DNA from: Rhizobium tibeticum
GTDB lineage: Bacteria; Pseudomonadota; Alphaproteobacteria; Rhizobiales; Rhizobiaceae
Direction: 5' to 3'
DNA length: 64,000 nucleotides
Assembly (NCBI RefSeq): GCF_900110205.1
Contig: NZ_FOCV01000003.1
Location: forward strand, 124,001-188,000
Numbering within the stretch: position 1 is the stretch's first letter; the number at the start of each line of letters is the position of its first letter. Both the position numbers and the translations under genes were made by a program. This document shows, piece after piece, positions 19,698-26,936 of this stretch. Below the pieces are notes generated by a model that saw nothing but the letters and a program-made list of their open reading frames with translations, had not been told where the DNA came from and searched no databases.

Positions 19698-20651
19698 TCA
19701 GTCGATGGTCTTCGTCGCGCGCTTCAAAACGCTTTCCGGCAGCGTGACGCCCATCTTTGCTGCCGCACCCTTGTTGATGACGAGATCGCTGCCGGCAGCA
19801 ACCTTCACCGGAATGTCCCCTGGGTTTTCGCCCTTGAGGATGCGAACGACGATCTCGCCGGTCTGCTTGCCGACGTCGTAGTAGTTGAAGCCGAGCGCAG
19901 CAATCGCGCCGCGCGAGACGGAGTCCGTGTCTGCCGTGAACAGCGGCAGCTTGCTTTCTTCGGCAACGGCAACGGCACCTTCGAGCGCAGAGATGATGGT
20001 GTTGTCAGTCGGGATGTAGATGGCATCGGCACGGCCGACGAGCGCGCGCGCAGCACCCTGCACTTCGGCGGACTTGGTGGCGGCCGACTCAACGACCGTC
20101 AGGCCGGCCTTCTCGGCCTCCGTCTTCAGGACGGCAAGCAACGATACGGAATTGGCTTCGCCGGAGTTGTAGAGGTAGCCGATCGTCTTGGCGTTCGGCA
20201 GGATTTCCTTGATGAGTGCAACATGCTCCGCAACCGGCGACATGTCGGACAGACCGGTGACGTTACCGCCGGGCTTGTCCATGTTCTTCACGAGCTGCGC
20301 GCCGAGAGGATCGGAAACGGCGGTGAAGACAACCGGAATGTCGCGCGTTGCGGAAACGACGGCCTGCGCGGAAGGGGTGGAAATCGGCACGATGACATTG
20401 GGGCCTTCGCCGGCGAACTGGCGGGCGATCTGCGCTGCCGTTGCTGGATTACCTTGGGCGGACTCGAACATGAACTTCAGGTTCTCGCCGTCCTTGTAGC
20501 CTGCGGCCGTCAGCACATCGAGGACACCCTTGCGTGCGGCGTCGAGAGCCGGATGCTCGACGATAGCCGTGACCGCGACGGTCACATCTTCCGCCTTGGC
20601 AGGCAGGGTGAGAGCCAGCGTGGCCGCGACAGCAAGCAGAATGGAACGCAT
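19698..20651 (-). CDS. ABC transporter substrate-binding protein (COG2984 type)
   Basis: 317 residues with a Sec signal peptide (M-R-S-I-L-L-A-V-A-A-T-L then A-K-A-E). The mature part is a periplasmic-binding-protein fold with P-I-S-T-P-S-A-Q-A-V and F-T-A-V-S-D-P-L-G-A, characteristic of the ABC_sub_bind (COG2984) family. It is first in the operon with the permease and ATPase. The ATG at 20651 has GGAGG 7 bases upstream; a longer frame to 20669 is not needed. The ligand is unknown; an aromatic amino acid is one possibility by analogy only. Confidence 0.92.
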   Translation of the reverse strand: MRSILLAVAATLALTLPAKAEDVTVAVTAIVEHPALDAARKGVLDVLTAAGYKDGENLKFMFESAQGNPATAAQIARQFAGEGPNVIVPISTPSAQAVVSATRDIPVVFTAVSDPLGAQLVKNMDKPGGNVTGLSDMSPVAEHVALIKEILPNAKTIGYLYNSGEANSVSLLAVLKTEAEKAGLTVVESAATKSAEVQGAARALVGRADAIYIPTDNTIISALEGAVAVAEESKLPLFTADTDSVSRGAIAALGFNYYDVGKQTGEIVVRILKGENPGDIPVKVAAGSDLVINKGAAAKMGVTLPESVLKRATKTID

Positions 20652-20745
20652 TGGGTATCCTCCAGACATGATTTTGGCCTGCTTCTAGGAAAAGCAGGCC
20701 ATGAAATCAATCATCCGGAGGTGTTTGAAGGATCAAACTTGCTGA

Positions 20746-22005
20746 TCAATCATCCGCGCCGTGGTTGGCGATCATCATCGCCTCGAAAGCCAGCCGTTCG
20801 GTCTTGCGCATGCGCTCCGATTCCGACTTCAGCTGGCCGCAGGCTGCAAGAATGTCGCGGCCGCGCGGCGTGCGGATCGGCGAGGCATAGCCGGCCGAGT
20901 TGATGAAATCGGCAAATTTCTCGATCTGCGCCCAGTCGGAACACTGATAGTTGGTGCCGGGCCACGGGTTGAACGGAATGAGGTTGATCTTCGCCGGCAC
21001 GCCCTTCAGCAGCCGGACGAGACCCTTGGCATCCTCGAGGCTGTCGTTGACGTCCTTCAGCATCACATATTCGAAGGTGATGCGGCGGGCGTTCGACAAG
21101 CCCGGGTACGTCCGACAGGCGTCGATCAGTTCCTTGAGCGGGTACTTCTTGTTGATCGGTACGAGGATGTCGCGCAGGTCGTCGCGCACGGCATGCAGCG
21201 AGATTGCCAGCATCACGCCGATTTCATCGCCGGTGCGGAAGATTTCAGGCACAACGCCTGACGTCGACAGCGTCACGCGACGCTTCGACAGCGACAGGCC
21301 GTCGCCATCGGTGGCGATCAGCAACGCCTGCTTCACGGCATCGAAATTGTAGAGCGGCTCGCCCATGCCCATCATCACGATGTTGCTGACCTTGCGGCCT
21401 TCGGCTGGCATGATGGTGCCCTGTGGGGCTTCACGGTCCGGGAAATCGCCCAGCCGATCGCGGGCCAGTAGAAGCTGGGAGAGAATTTCTTCGGCCGTCA
21501 GGTTGCGCACCAGACGTTGCGTTCCGGTATGACAGAAGGAACAGGTCAGCGTGCAGCCCACCTGGCTTGAGATGCAAAGCGTTCCACGGCCCTCTTCCGG
21601 GATATAGACAGCCTCGATCTCGACCGGACGGCCGGCGCCGCGCGCCGGGAAGCGCAGCAGCCACTTGCGAGTGCCGTCGTTTGACACCTGCTCCTCGACG
21701 ATCTCCGGGCGCGCAATGGTGAAATGCTGCTTCAGCATCTCGCGCATGTCCTTGGCGACATTCGTCATGTGATCGAAATCGGAGACGCCGCGCACGTAGA
21801 TCCAGTTCCAGAGCTGGGCCACGCGCATCTTGATCTGTTTTTCGGCCACGCCCCTTTCGCGCAGCGCAGCGCCCATTTCTTCGCGGCTCAAGCCGATCAG
21901 CGAAGGCTTTAGCGCGGCATCGGCACTGCGCATCGGGGCGCCGGCAGGCTTGGTAACGGTCATCGCATCCATGACGGACATAATCTCTAATCCCGAATTC
22001 AACAT
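20746..22005 (-). CDS. rlmN: 23S rRNA/tRNA adenine C2-methyltransferase RlmN (radical SAM)
   Basis: 419 residues. The radical-SAM cluster motif C-T-L-T-C-S-F-C holds the 4Fe-4S iron ligands, and a C-terminal Cys in A-A-C-G-Q-L is the residue that forms the methyl intermediate in RlmN. It methylates A2503 of 23S rRNA and A37 of some tRNAs. I chose the ATG at 22005 because GGGAGGA lies just upstream; ATGs at 21981 and 21972 also precede the conserved region. It sits upstream of the ABC operon on the same strand. Confidence 0.94.
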   Translation of the reverse strand: MLNSGLEIMSVMDAMTVTKPAGAPMRSADAALKPSLIGLSREEMGAALRERGVAEKQIKMRVAQLWNWIYVRGVSDFDHMTNVAKDMREMLKQHFTIARPEIVEEQVSNDGTRKWLLRFPARGAGRPVEIEAVYIPEEGRGTLCISSQVGCTLTCSFCHTGTQRLVRNLTAEEILSQLLLARDRLGDFPDREAPQGTIMPAEGRKVSNIVMMGMGEPLYNFDAVKQALLIATDGDGLSLSKRRVTLSTSGVVPEIFRTGDEIGVMLAISLHAVRDDLRDILVPINKKYPLKELIDACRTYPGLSNARRITFEYVMLKDVNDSLEDAKGLVRLLKGVPAKINLIPFNPWPGTNYQCSDWAQIEKFADFINSAGYASPIRTPRGRDILAACGQLKSESERMRKTERLAFEAMMIANHGADD

Positions 22006-22156
22006 GCGATCCTCCCAGTAAGCCGGATGACTTGCGGGCACGGAGGGCATGATGGCAGAGTTGAATGCGGAGCACGGCGGCAAAGCCGCGATCTATCCGC
22101 TGTTGTGCGGGCCTTTAGCATCATTTTTGCCGCGCGTCACTAGAGATGGAAAACGA

Positions 22157-22183
22157 CGAAGGCCGACGCAAGGCCGGCCTTCG
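22157..22183 (-). terminator. Probable terminator after the ialB-type gene
   Basis: CGAAGGCCG (22157-22165) and CGGCCTTCG (22175-22183) form a 9-bp stem 25 bases past the gene end. On the minus strand TCGTTTT follows, so the T-run is slightly displaced. Confidence 0.55.
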
Positions 22184-22208
22184 AATTCAATGAACGGTCA
22201 CGAAGCGC

Positions 22209-22772
22209 TTATTTGCAGCCTTCAACCTGTTTCAGCGCGGCCGAAATGCCGGAGAGCGAATAGCTGTAGGAGGTCGACGTGCCTTTGCGAGACGTAGCGT
22301 TGACGGTCATCGCGTGACCGTTCTTCATGGCCGCGACGAGTGCCGGCTCCTGAGCCGCGTTCTCAACCCAGCCGGCCTTGTCCTTGGTGAACATCACGAA
22401 GGTCTTGTTGTCGATAACGACATCGATCTTCGAGTTCTCCTTGACCGTGTAGCCCATCATTGCTTGCGGCTCGTAGGAAATGTTCTGGCCGGGACGCTGC
22501 GAGACGATGAAGAAGTTGTCACCGTGGTCGATGCCCGCCGGCTTCTTTTCCGTCGGCACAGACAGCACGTAGCAGACGGTGCTCGCGCCGGACTTGTACG
22601 AATAGGCGCCCCAAGCCTGAAACTGCTGGATACGTGTCGGCGCCGTCGAAGCCGGCGTTGCCTGCTGCTGCGCTGCCGGCGCTGCAGGCTGCGACTTCTT
22701 GGACTGAGCGGATGCAATGCCGGCGCCGGTGAGAACGAGGGAAAGGGCGATTGCGGTACTTCTTACAAACAT
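22209..22772 (-). CDS. Invasion-associated locus B (IalB) family periplasmic protein
   Basis: 187 residues with a clear Sec signal peptide (cleavage near A-S-A-Q at about residue 22). It continues with a Pro/Ala/Gln-rich linker to about residue 45, then an IalB domain with two cysteines (one in V-C-Y-V-L, one near the C-terminus) that could form a disulfide. IalB was named in Bartonella for a role in erythrocyte entry, but the family is widespread in free-living Rhizobiales, so an invasion role should not be inferred. The ATG at 22772 has AGGA upstream. It is divergent from the ECF sigma gene. Confidence 0.87.
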   Translation of the reverse strand: MFVRSTAIALSLVLTGAGIASAQSKKSQPAAPAAQQQATPASTAPTRIQQFQAWGAYSYKSGASTVCYVLSVPTEKKPAGIDHGDNFFIVSQRPGQNISYEPQAMMGYTVKENSKIDVVIDNKTFVMFTKDKAGWVENAAQEPALVAAMKNGHAMTVNATSRKGTSTSYSYSLSGISAALKQVEGCK

Positions 22773-23105
22773 GGATATCCTGCCGGTTCTTGCGATTCGA
22801 GCCCGAAGCGAACGGGCGACGCATAATCACGATCTGCTTTATTTTGACTTAATTCAGGTTACCAAAGCGTCAACAGGGACTGCGAGAAGTCCCTGCCTGT
22901 GTCATTTTCGCCCAAGTGCCAACGTCGGGCGCTGGCGCCTCGCCGGTGATGGCGTGATGCCGCGTGCGCACGCACACCATCGTCATGAATGATTTAAGAC
23001 ATAAAGATTCAGGCAAGAGTTTGACCTTTTCAGAAACCGTTGTACGTCAATAAGCGTTGGAAATCCGTTGGAGAATTCGCTGAGCCAGGGGACTTTGCAC
23101 GGAAC
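22773..23105. other. Divergent promoter region between ialB-type gene and ECF sigma gene
   Basis: About 330 bases with no gene. It contains the divergent promoters and an 8-bp hairpin (CAGGGACT at 22874-22881 pairing with AGTCCCTG at 22888-22895, 6-base loop) with no T-run on either side. A weak in-frame TTG at 23040 could extend the sigma gene, but the ATG at 23106 is preferred. Confidence 0.5.
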
Positions 23106-23666
23106 ATGAATGCCGAGGAGAAACAGCGCTTCGCCGCCCTCGCCAGGGCCGTTGCGGAACGCCGCGACCAAGAGGCATTCACCGTGTTATTCGACTACTT
23201 CGCACCGCGCCTCAAATCTTGGTTACTACGTCAAAGGATGGCAAGCAGCGAGGCAGAAGAACTCGTTCAGGAGGTGATGATCGTGCTTTGGCACAAGGCC
23301 GGACTCTATGATGCAAGCCGTTCGTCTCTGTCGACCTGGCTTTTTCGCATTGCCCGCAACCGGCGGATCGATCTTCAGCGTCGGGCCAGAGCGCATGTCC
23401 TGGATCGAGCAGACCCGGCATTGCAGCCGGTCGCTGAAAGCGGCGCCGACGAGATCCTCGCAAACGACGATCGCGACGCCCACGTGCGCGCCGCTGTCAG
23501 CCAACTCCCGCAAGAACAACGGGAAATGCTCCGCGCCGCCTTCTTTCTCGGCCAATCCCATTCGCAGATCGCGGAGGCGACGGGCTTGCCGCTTGGGACC
23601 GTAAAGTCCCGCATCCGGCTTGCCTTCGGAAAACTCAGGAAGGTTCTTGAGGCCGAGAGCGCCTGA
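23106..23666 (+). CDS. ECF-type RNA polymerase sigma factor
   Basis: 186 residues with only regions 2 and 4. Region 2 is seen in E-E-L-V-Q-E-V-M-I-V-L-W and S-T-W-L-F-R-I-A-R-N; region 4 in L-P-Q-E-Q-R-E-M-L and the helix-turn-helix around S-Q-I-A-E-A-T-G-L-P-L-G-T-V-K-S-R. It should redirect RNA polymerase to a small stress or envelope regulon. No anti-sigma or ChrR-like gene is adjacent: the next gene downstream, on the opposite strand, is a DUF1232 protein. The target promoter motif cannot be assigned from this window. Confidence 0.9.
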   Translation: MNAEEKQRFAALARAVAERRDQEAFTVLFDYFAPRLKSWLLRQRMASSEAEELVQEVMIVLWHKAGLYDASRSSLSTWLFRIARNRRIDLQRRARAHVLDRADPALQPVAESGADEILANDDRDAHVRAAVSQLPQEQREMLRAAFFLGQSHSQIAEATGLPLGTVKSRIRLAFGKLRKVLEAESA

Positions 23667-23679
23667 CGTACCGACGCGG

Positions 23680-24069
23680 CTAGATCGTCTTCATGCCTTC
23701 AGCCTTGTCGGCGAGCGCACGGTCTGCTGCTTCATAGTGCCTCGGCTGCAGGTGCCTGCTGACCATCGCGAAGGCTGCGGAGAGGACTGCTACGTCGTCC
23801 GAAAAACCGATCACGGCAAAAACATCAGGGATCATGTCGATGGGCATGACGAAATAGGCAAGCGCCGCCAGAAGGACGCCGCGCACCCTCGTCGGCGTCT
23901 GCGGATCCATCGCGCAGTAGAATGCGGCAACGACGTCGCGCGCGAATGGAATCTGCCGCACGGCCTTCTTGAAAGTCGGCCAGAATTTCTTGCGTACAGT
24001 CTGCTCGCGCCGGCTCTGCGTATCATCGTCACCCGGCAGAAGGATCTCACCGAATTTGACGTCGTCCAT
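23680..24069 (-). CDS. DUF1232 (YkvA-like) membrane-associated protein
   Basis: 129 residues. The DUF1232 core is seen as R-G-V-L-L-A-A-L-A-Y-F-V-M-P-I-D-M-I-P-D, a short hydrophobic helix with the invariant P-x-D-x-I-P-D ending, followed by G-F-S-D-D-V-A-V. The family has no established function. The ATG at 24069 has AAGGACC upstream. It converges on the ECF sigma gene with 13 bases between stops and lies downstream of phhB on the same strand. Confidence 0.85.
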   Translation of the reverse strand: MDDVKFGEILLPGDDDTQSRREQTVRKKFWPTFKKAVRQIPFARDVVAAFYCAMDPQTPTRVRGVLLAALAYFVMPIDMIPDVFAVIGFSDDVAVLSAAFAMVSRHLQPRHYEAADRALADKAEGMKTI

Positions 24070-24120
24070 CCCGATTGGTCCTTTCGTTCACGCGCACATA
24101 TGGTGATGGCTGCACCGGAT

Positions 24121-24426
24121 TCAATCAAGCCGGCGTGCTGCCGCCTTCTCCATCGCCGTCGCTAGCCGGAAGTCAAGCTCGGTCAGGCCGCCAGCATCGT
24201 GGGTGTTGAGCTTCACCTCGACGCGCGAATAGACATTGAGCCACTCGGGATGATGATTGAGCCTTTCCGCCGCGAGCGCTGCTTCGGTCATGAAGCCGAA
24301 AGCCTCGACGAAATTGCGAAACTTGAAGCTTCGCGAGATCGACGTGCCGGCGTCATCGAGCGACCAGCCATCCAGCTTGGCGAGCTCGGCAGCGATGGCT
24401 TGCCGTTCCAGTTTTTCCCGTTTCAT
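24121..24426 (-). CDS. phhB: Pterin-4a-carbinolamine dehydratase
   Basis: 101 residues, the usual PhhB/DCoH length. The active-site pattern N-H-H-P-E-W with the later T-H-D-A-G-G-L-T is intact; the histidines dehydrate 4a-hydroxytetrahydrobiopterin to regenerate the pterin cofactor of aromatic amino-acid hydroxylases. No phenylalanine hydroxylase gene is in the window. The ATG at 24426 has GAGGGAC upstream; the longer frame to 24459 is less likely. It is divergent from the tyrosine phosphatase gene with 35 bases between starts. Confidence 0.93.
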   Translation of the reverse strand: MKREKLERQAIAAELAKLDGWSLDDAGTSISRSFKFRNFVEAFGFMTEAALAAERLNHHPEWLNVYSRVEVKLNTHDAGGLTELDFRLATAMEKAAARRLD

Positions 24427-24461
24427 GCGATTGTCCCTCCTCTTTCCATCATGGACCACAG

Positions 24462-24962
24462 ATGAAACGCATCAGCATCCTGTTTGTTTGCATGGGCAAT
24501 ATCTGCCGTTCTCCCCTTGCCGAGGGTATCTTCTCGCATCTTGTCGACGCGGCCGGCTTTGCCGATCGTTTCGAGATCGATTCTGCCGGCACCGGCGGTT
24601 GGCACCAAGGCGAGCATCCCGATCAGCGTTCGATCGCGACGGCCAGAGGTCACGGGATAGACATCTCCCGGCAAAGCGCTCGTCGGATAACGACGGAGGA
24701 TTTCAGCGACTTCGGCCTGATACTCGCGATGGATCGCACAAATATCGCCGAACTGCATCGGATCCGCCCGCAAGCCACAAACATCCACCTATTCGGCGAT
24801 TTCGCGTTGGCGAGCGGCGAGGATATACCCGACCCCTATTACGGCGACGCGGACGAGTTCGAACTTGTCTACGCCAGGCTCTTCACCGGCTGCAGGAAGC
24901 TGCTCGAGACGCTGGGAACGGACAATGCCTCGTGGAGCGGGAAGATCTCTTCCGTCAGATAG
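24462..24962 (+). CDS. Low-molecular-weight protein tyrosine phosphatase
   Basis: 166 residues, cytoplasmic. The P-loop [10 protein letters not shown] at residues 9-18 contains the catalytic Cys10 and Arg16, and the general acid is Asp in D-P-Y-Y-G near residue 124. Bacterial members dephosphorylate tyrosine kinases of polysaccharide export or arsenate (ArsC-like); no kinase or exopolysaccharide gene is nearby. Its last 94 bases overlap the 3' end of thpR on the opposite strand, an unusually long convergent overlap. Confidence 0.92.
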   Translation: MKRISILFVCMGNICRSPLAEGIFSHLVDAAGFADRFEIDSAGTGGWHQGEHPDQRSIATARGHGIDISRQSARRITTEDFSDFGLILAMDRTNIAELHRIRPQATNIHLFGDFALASGEDIPDPYYGDADEFELVYARLFTGCRKLLETLGTDNASWSGKISSVR

Positions 24963-25462
24963 GGGCCGCCGCCGACCGATTCCCTTGACGACAGCAGGAC
25001 GAAGCGGGGAACAGTGAAGGCCGAGGTCTGGAAGTTTCCGCGACCGGCCAGATAATGCACCACATCGTCGACCCGCGACGATTTCAGCCGCGCGAGCGTG
25101 ACATGCGGCGTGAACTTACGGGGATCCGGCGGCAATCCGATACGCTGGCAGATCCGCTCGATTTCGGCCTGCAGCGCATACATCTCGGGCGAAGGCGAGA
25201 CGCCGGCCCAGACCGAATGTGGCTTCTTGGACCCGAATGCGCCGATTCCATCGAGACGGATCTGGAATTCGGGCCGGTCGATGCGGTCGAGCCGATCGAC
25301 AATTTCGTCTGCCGTTCGTCCATCGACATCGCCGATAAACCGCAAGGTGATGTGGTAATTTTCCACATCGATCCATCTTGCACCAGGGAGACCACCGCGC
25401 AGCAATGAGAGGCTCATCGCGGCATTGCGCGGAATTTCGAGGGCGGTAAACAGTCTCGGCAT
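24869..25462 (-). CDS. thpR: RNA 2',3'-cyclic phosphodiesterase (2'-5' RNA ligase family)
   Basis: 197 residues of the 2H phosphoesterase superfamily. The two catalytic motifs are H-I-T-L-R-F-I-G at about residue 37 and H-V-T-L-A-R-L-K in the second half, both intact. The family opens 2',3'-cyclic phosphates and can ligate tRNA halves in vitro. The ATG at 25462 has GGGGAG upstream; a frame running to 25507 is not supported. The C-terminal 30 codons run past the conserved core and lie over the phosphatase gene end. Confidence 0.9.
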   Translation of the reverse strand: MPRLFTALEIPRNAAMSLSLLRGGLPGARWIDVENYHITLRFIGDVDGRTADEIVDRLDRIDRPEFQIRLDGIGAFGSKKPHSVWAGVSPSPEMYALQAEIERICQRIGLPPDPRKFTPHVTLARLKSSRVDDVVHYLAGRGNFQTSAFTVPRFVLLSSRESVGGGPYLTEEIFPLHEALSVPSVSSSFLQPVKSLA

Positions 25463-25530
25463 AACGAGCACTCCCCGAATCTTTTGCACGTGCTCACACG
25501 GAATCACGCATTGGGCACCTGTGCAAGCCC

Positions 25531-26175
25531 CTAATTCTTCACAGTAGAAATCGTTGCCAAGAATTGCGTGATAGCCGGCTCCATCTTTTCGACCATCACA
25601 TCAACCCCCTTGCTGTTGGGGTGCATCCCATCCTCAAGCTGCAGACCGGCATGAAGGACTACGCCTTCGAGAAAGAAGGGATAGAGCGCAACGCCATGTT
25701 TTTGCGCGAGTTTCTGGTAGATCGGGTTGAAGCGCGCCGCATAGTCCCCGCCCATGTTCGGCGGCGCCAGCATTCCGACGAGAAGGACGGCAATCCCACG
25801 CTCCTTTAGCCGGGCAATCATCTGATCGAGGTTTTTTTCACTTTCTTCGGGAGGGATGCCGCGCAGGGCATCATTGGCACCCAATTCGAGAATCACGCCA
25901 TTGGTGCCGTCAGGGATCGACCAGTCTATCCGCGCAAGACCGCCGGTCGTCGTGTCGCCGGACACTCCCGCGTTGGCGATCGATATGTCGACCCCTTTGG
26001 CTTTCAGTGCTGCTTGCAGTTTTTCCGGAAAGCCATCACCGGGAGGGAGTTGGTAGCCCGCCATAAGGCTGTCTCCAAAGCCGACCAGGCTGATTGGCCT
26101 TGCGCTCGCCGCGACAGCAAAGATCAGCGAAGCAACAATGACGGCGATGTGAAGGCCGGCAACTTTAAATCTCAT
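25531..26175 (-). CDS. tesA: GDSL-family arylesterase / lysophospholipase (TesA-like)
   Basis: 214 residues with a Sec signal peptide (cleavage near A-S-A-R). The SGNH hydrolase blocks are complete: block I G-F-G-D-S-L-M-A-G with the catalytic Ser, block II Gly in N-A-G-V-S-G-D-T, block III G-A-N-D, and block V D-G-M-H-P-N with the catalytic Asp/His. It should be a periplasmic esterase/thioesterase. It is divergent from an ABC ATPase/permease pair, the same arrangement as tesA / ybbA-ybbP in E. coli. The ATG at 26175 has GGAAAGCGGA upstream. Confidence 0.93.
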   Translation of the reverse strand: MRFKVAGLHIAVIVASLIFAVAASARPISLVGFGDSLMAGYQLPPGDGFPEKLQAALKAKGVDISIANAGVSGDTTTGGLARIDWSIPDGTNGVILELGANDALRGIPPEESEKNLDQMIARLKERGIAVLLVGMLAPPNMGGDYAARFNPIYQKLAQKHGVALYPFFLEGVVLHAGLQLEDGMHPNSKGVDVMVEKMEPAITQFLATISTVKN

Positions 26176-26228
26176 TCCGCTTTCCCTAGATTGGCAAGAC
26201 GATCGGCATCTATATAGGGCGAATACTG

Positions 26229-26936
26229 TTGGCAAAAACCATCATCGAGTTGAAGCGCGCCGATTTGACGCTTGGCAGCGCCGCCGCCTCTGTCCATGTG
26301 CTGAAGGGCATCGACCTGACGATTGCCGCCGGTGAGTCGGTCGGCATCGTAGGACCGTCGGGCTCTGGCAAATCGACATTGCTGATGGTGCTTGCAGGGC
26401 TTGAGAAACTCGATAGTGGCGAGATCAATGTCAGCGGCACACCATTGCATGCTCTGAGTGAAGACCATGTGGCCGACTTCCGTGGCCGCAACATCGGCAT
26501 CGTCTTCCAATCTTTCCACCTGATTGCCAACATGACGGCGCTGGAAAACGTTGCTGTGCCGCTGGAGCTTGCCAACCTTCCCAATCCCTTCGAAATCGCA
26601 CGCCGCGAATTGAAATCCGTCGGTCTTGGCGATCGATTGAACCACTATCCCGGCCAGCTTTCGGGCGGCGAACAGCAACGCGTGGCAATTGCCCGCGCCC
26701 TCGCACCCTCGCCGGCATTGCTGATTGCCGACGAACCGACCGGCAACCTCGACACCGACACCGGCCGCCAGATTGCAGATCTCCTGTTTTCGAAGCAGGC
26801 TGAGCGCGGCATGACGCTGCTGCTTGTCACCCATGACACCGCCCTTGCCAAACGCTGCTCTCGGCAGATTCGGGTTCGTTCCGGCCAAATTGAGGGCGAT
26901 AGTGCGCCAGTGCAGCCCGAGGCGGCGATTGCATGA
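26229..26936 (+). CDS. ybbA: ABC transporter ATP-binding protein (YbbA-like)
   Basis: 235 residues of the LolD/MacB-type ATPase family. Walker A G-P-S-G-S-G-K-S-T, signature L-S-G-G-E-Q-Q-R, Walker B L-L-I-A-D-E-P-T and the switch His (V-T-H-D) are all intact. The start is apparently TTG at 26229; no ATG or GTG fits before the conserved I-E-L-K. It overlaps the permease gene by 4 bases (ATGA). In E. coli the homologous YbbA-YbbP pair is next to tesA; the substrate is unknown, though a role with lipids or TesA products is often suggested. Confidence 0.92.
   Translation: MAKTIIELKRADLTLGSAAASVHVLKGIDLTIAAGESVGIVGPSGSGKSTLLMVLAGLEKLDSGEINVSGTPLHALSEDHVADFRGRNIGIVFQSFHLIANMTALENVAVPLELANLPNPFEIARRELKSVGLGDRLNHYPGQLSGGEQQRVAIARALAPSPALLIADEPTGNLDTDTGRQIADLLFSKQAERGMTLLLVTHDTALAKRCSRQIRVRSGQIEGDSAPVQPEAAIA

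Noticed and set aside
20675..20701. Hairpin TGGCCTGCTT / AAGCAGGCCA between rlmN and the ABC binding-protein gene as a terminator
   Set aside because: The stem is clear, but no T-run follows on the minus strand and it sits very close to the next gene, so its role could not be decided.
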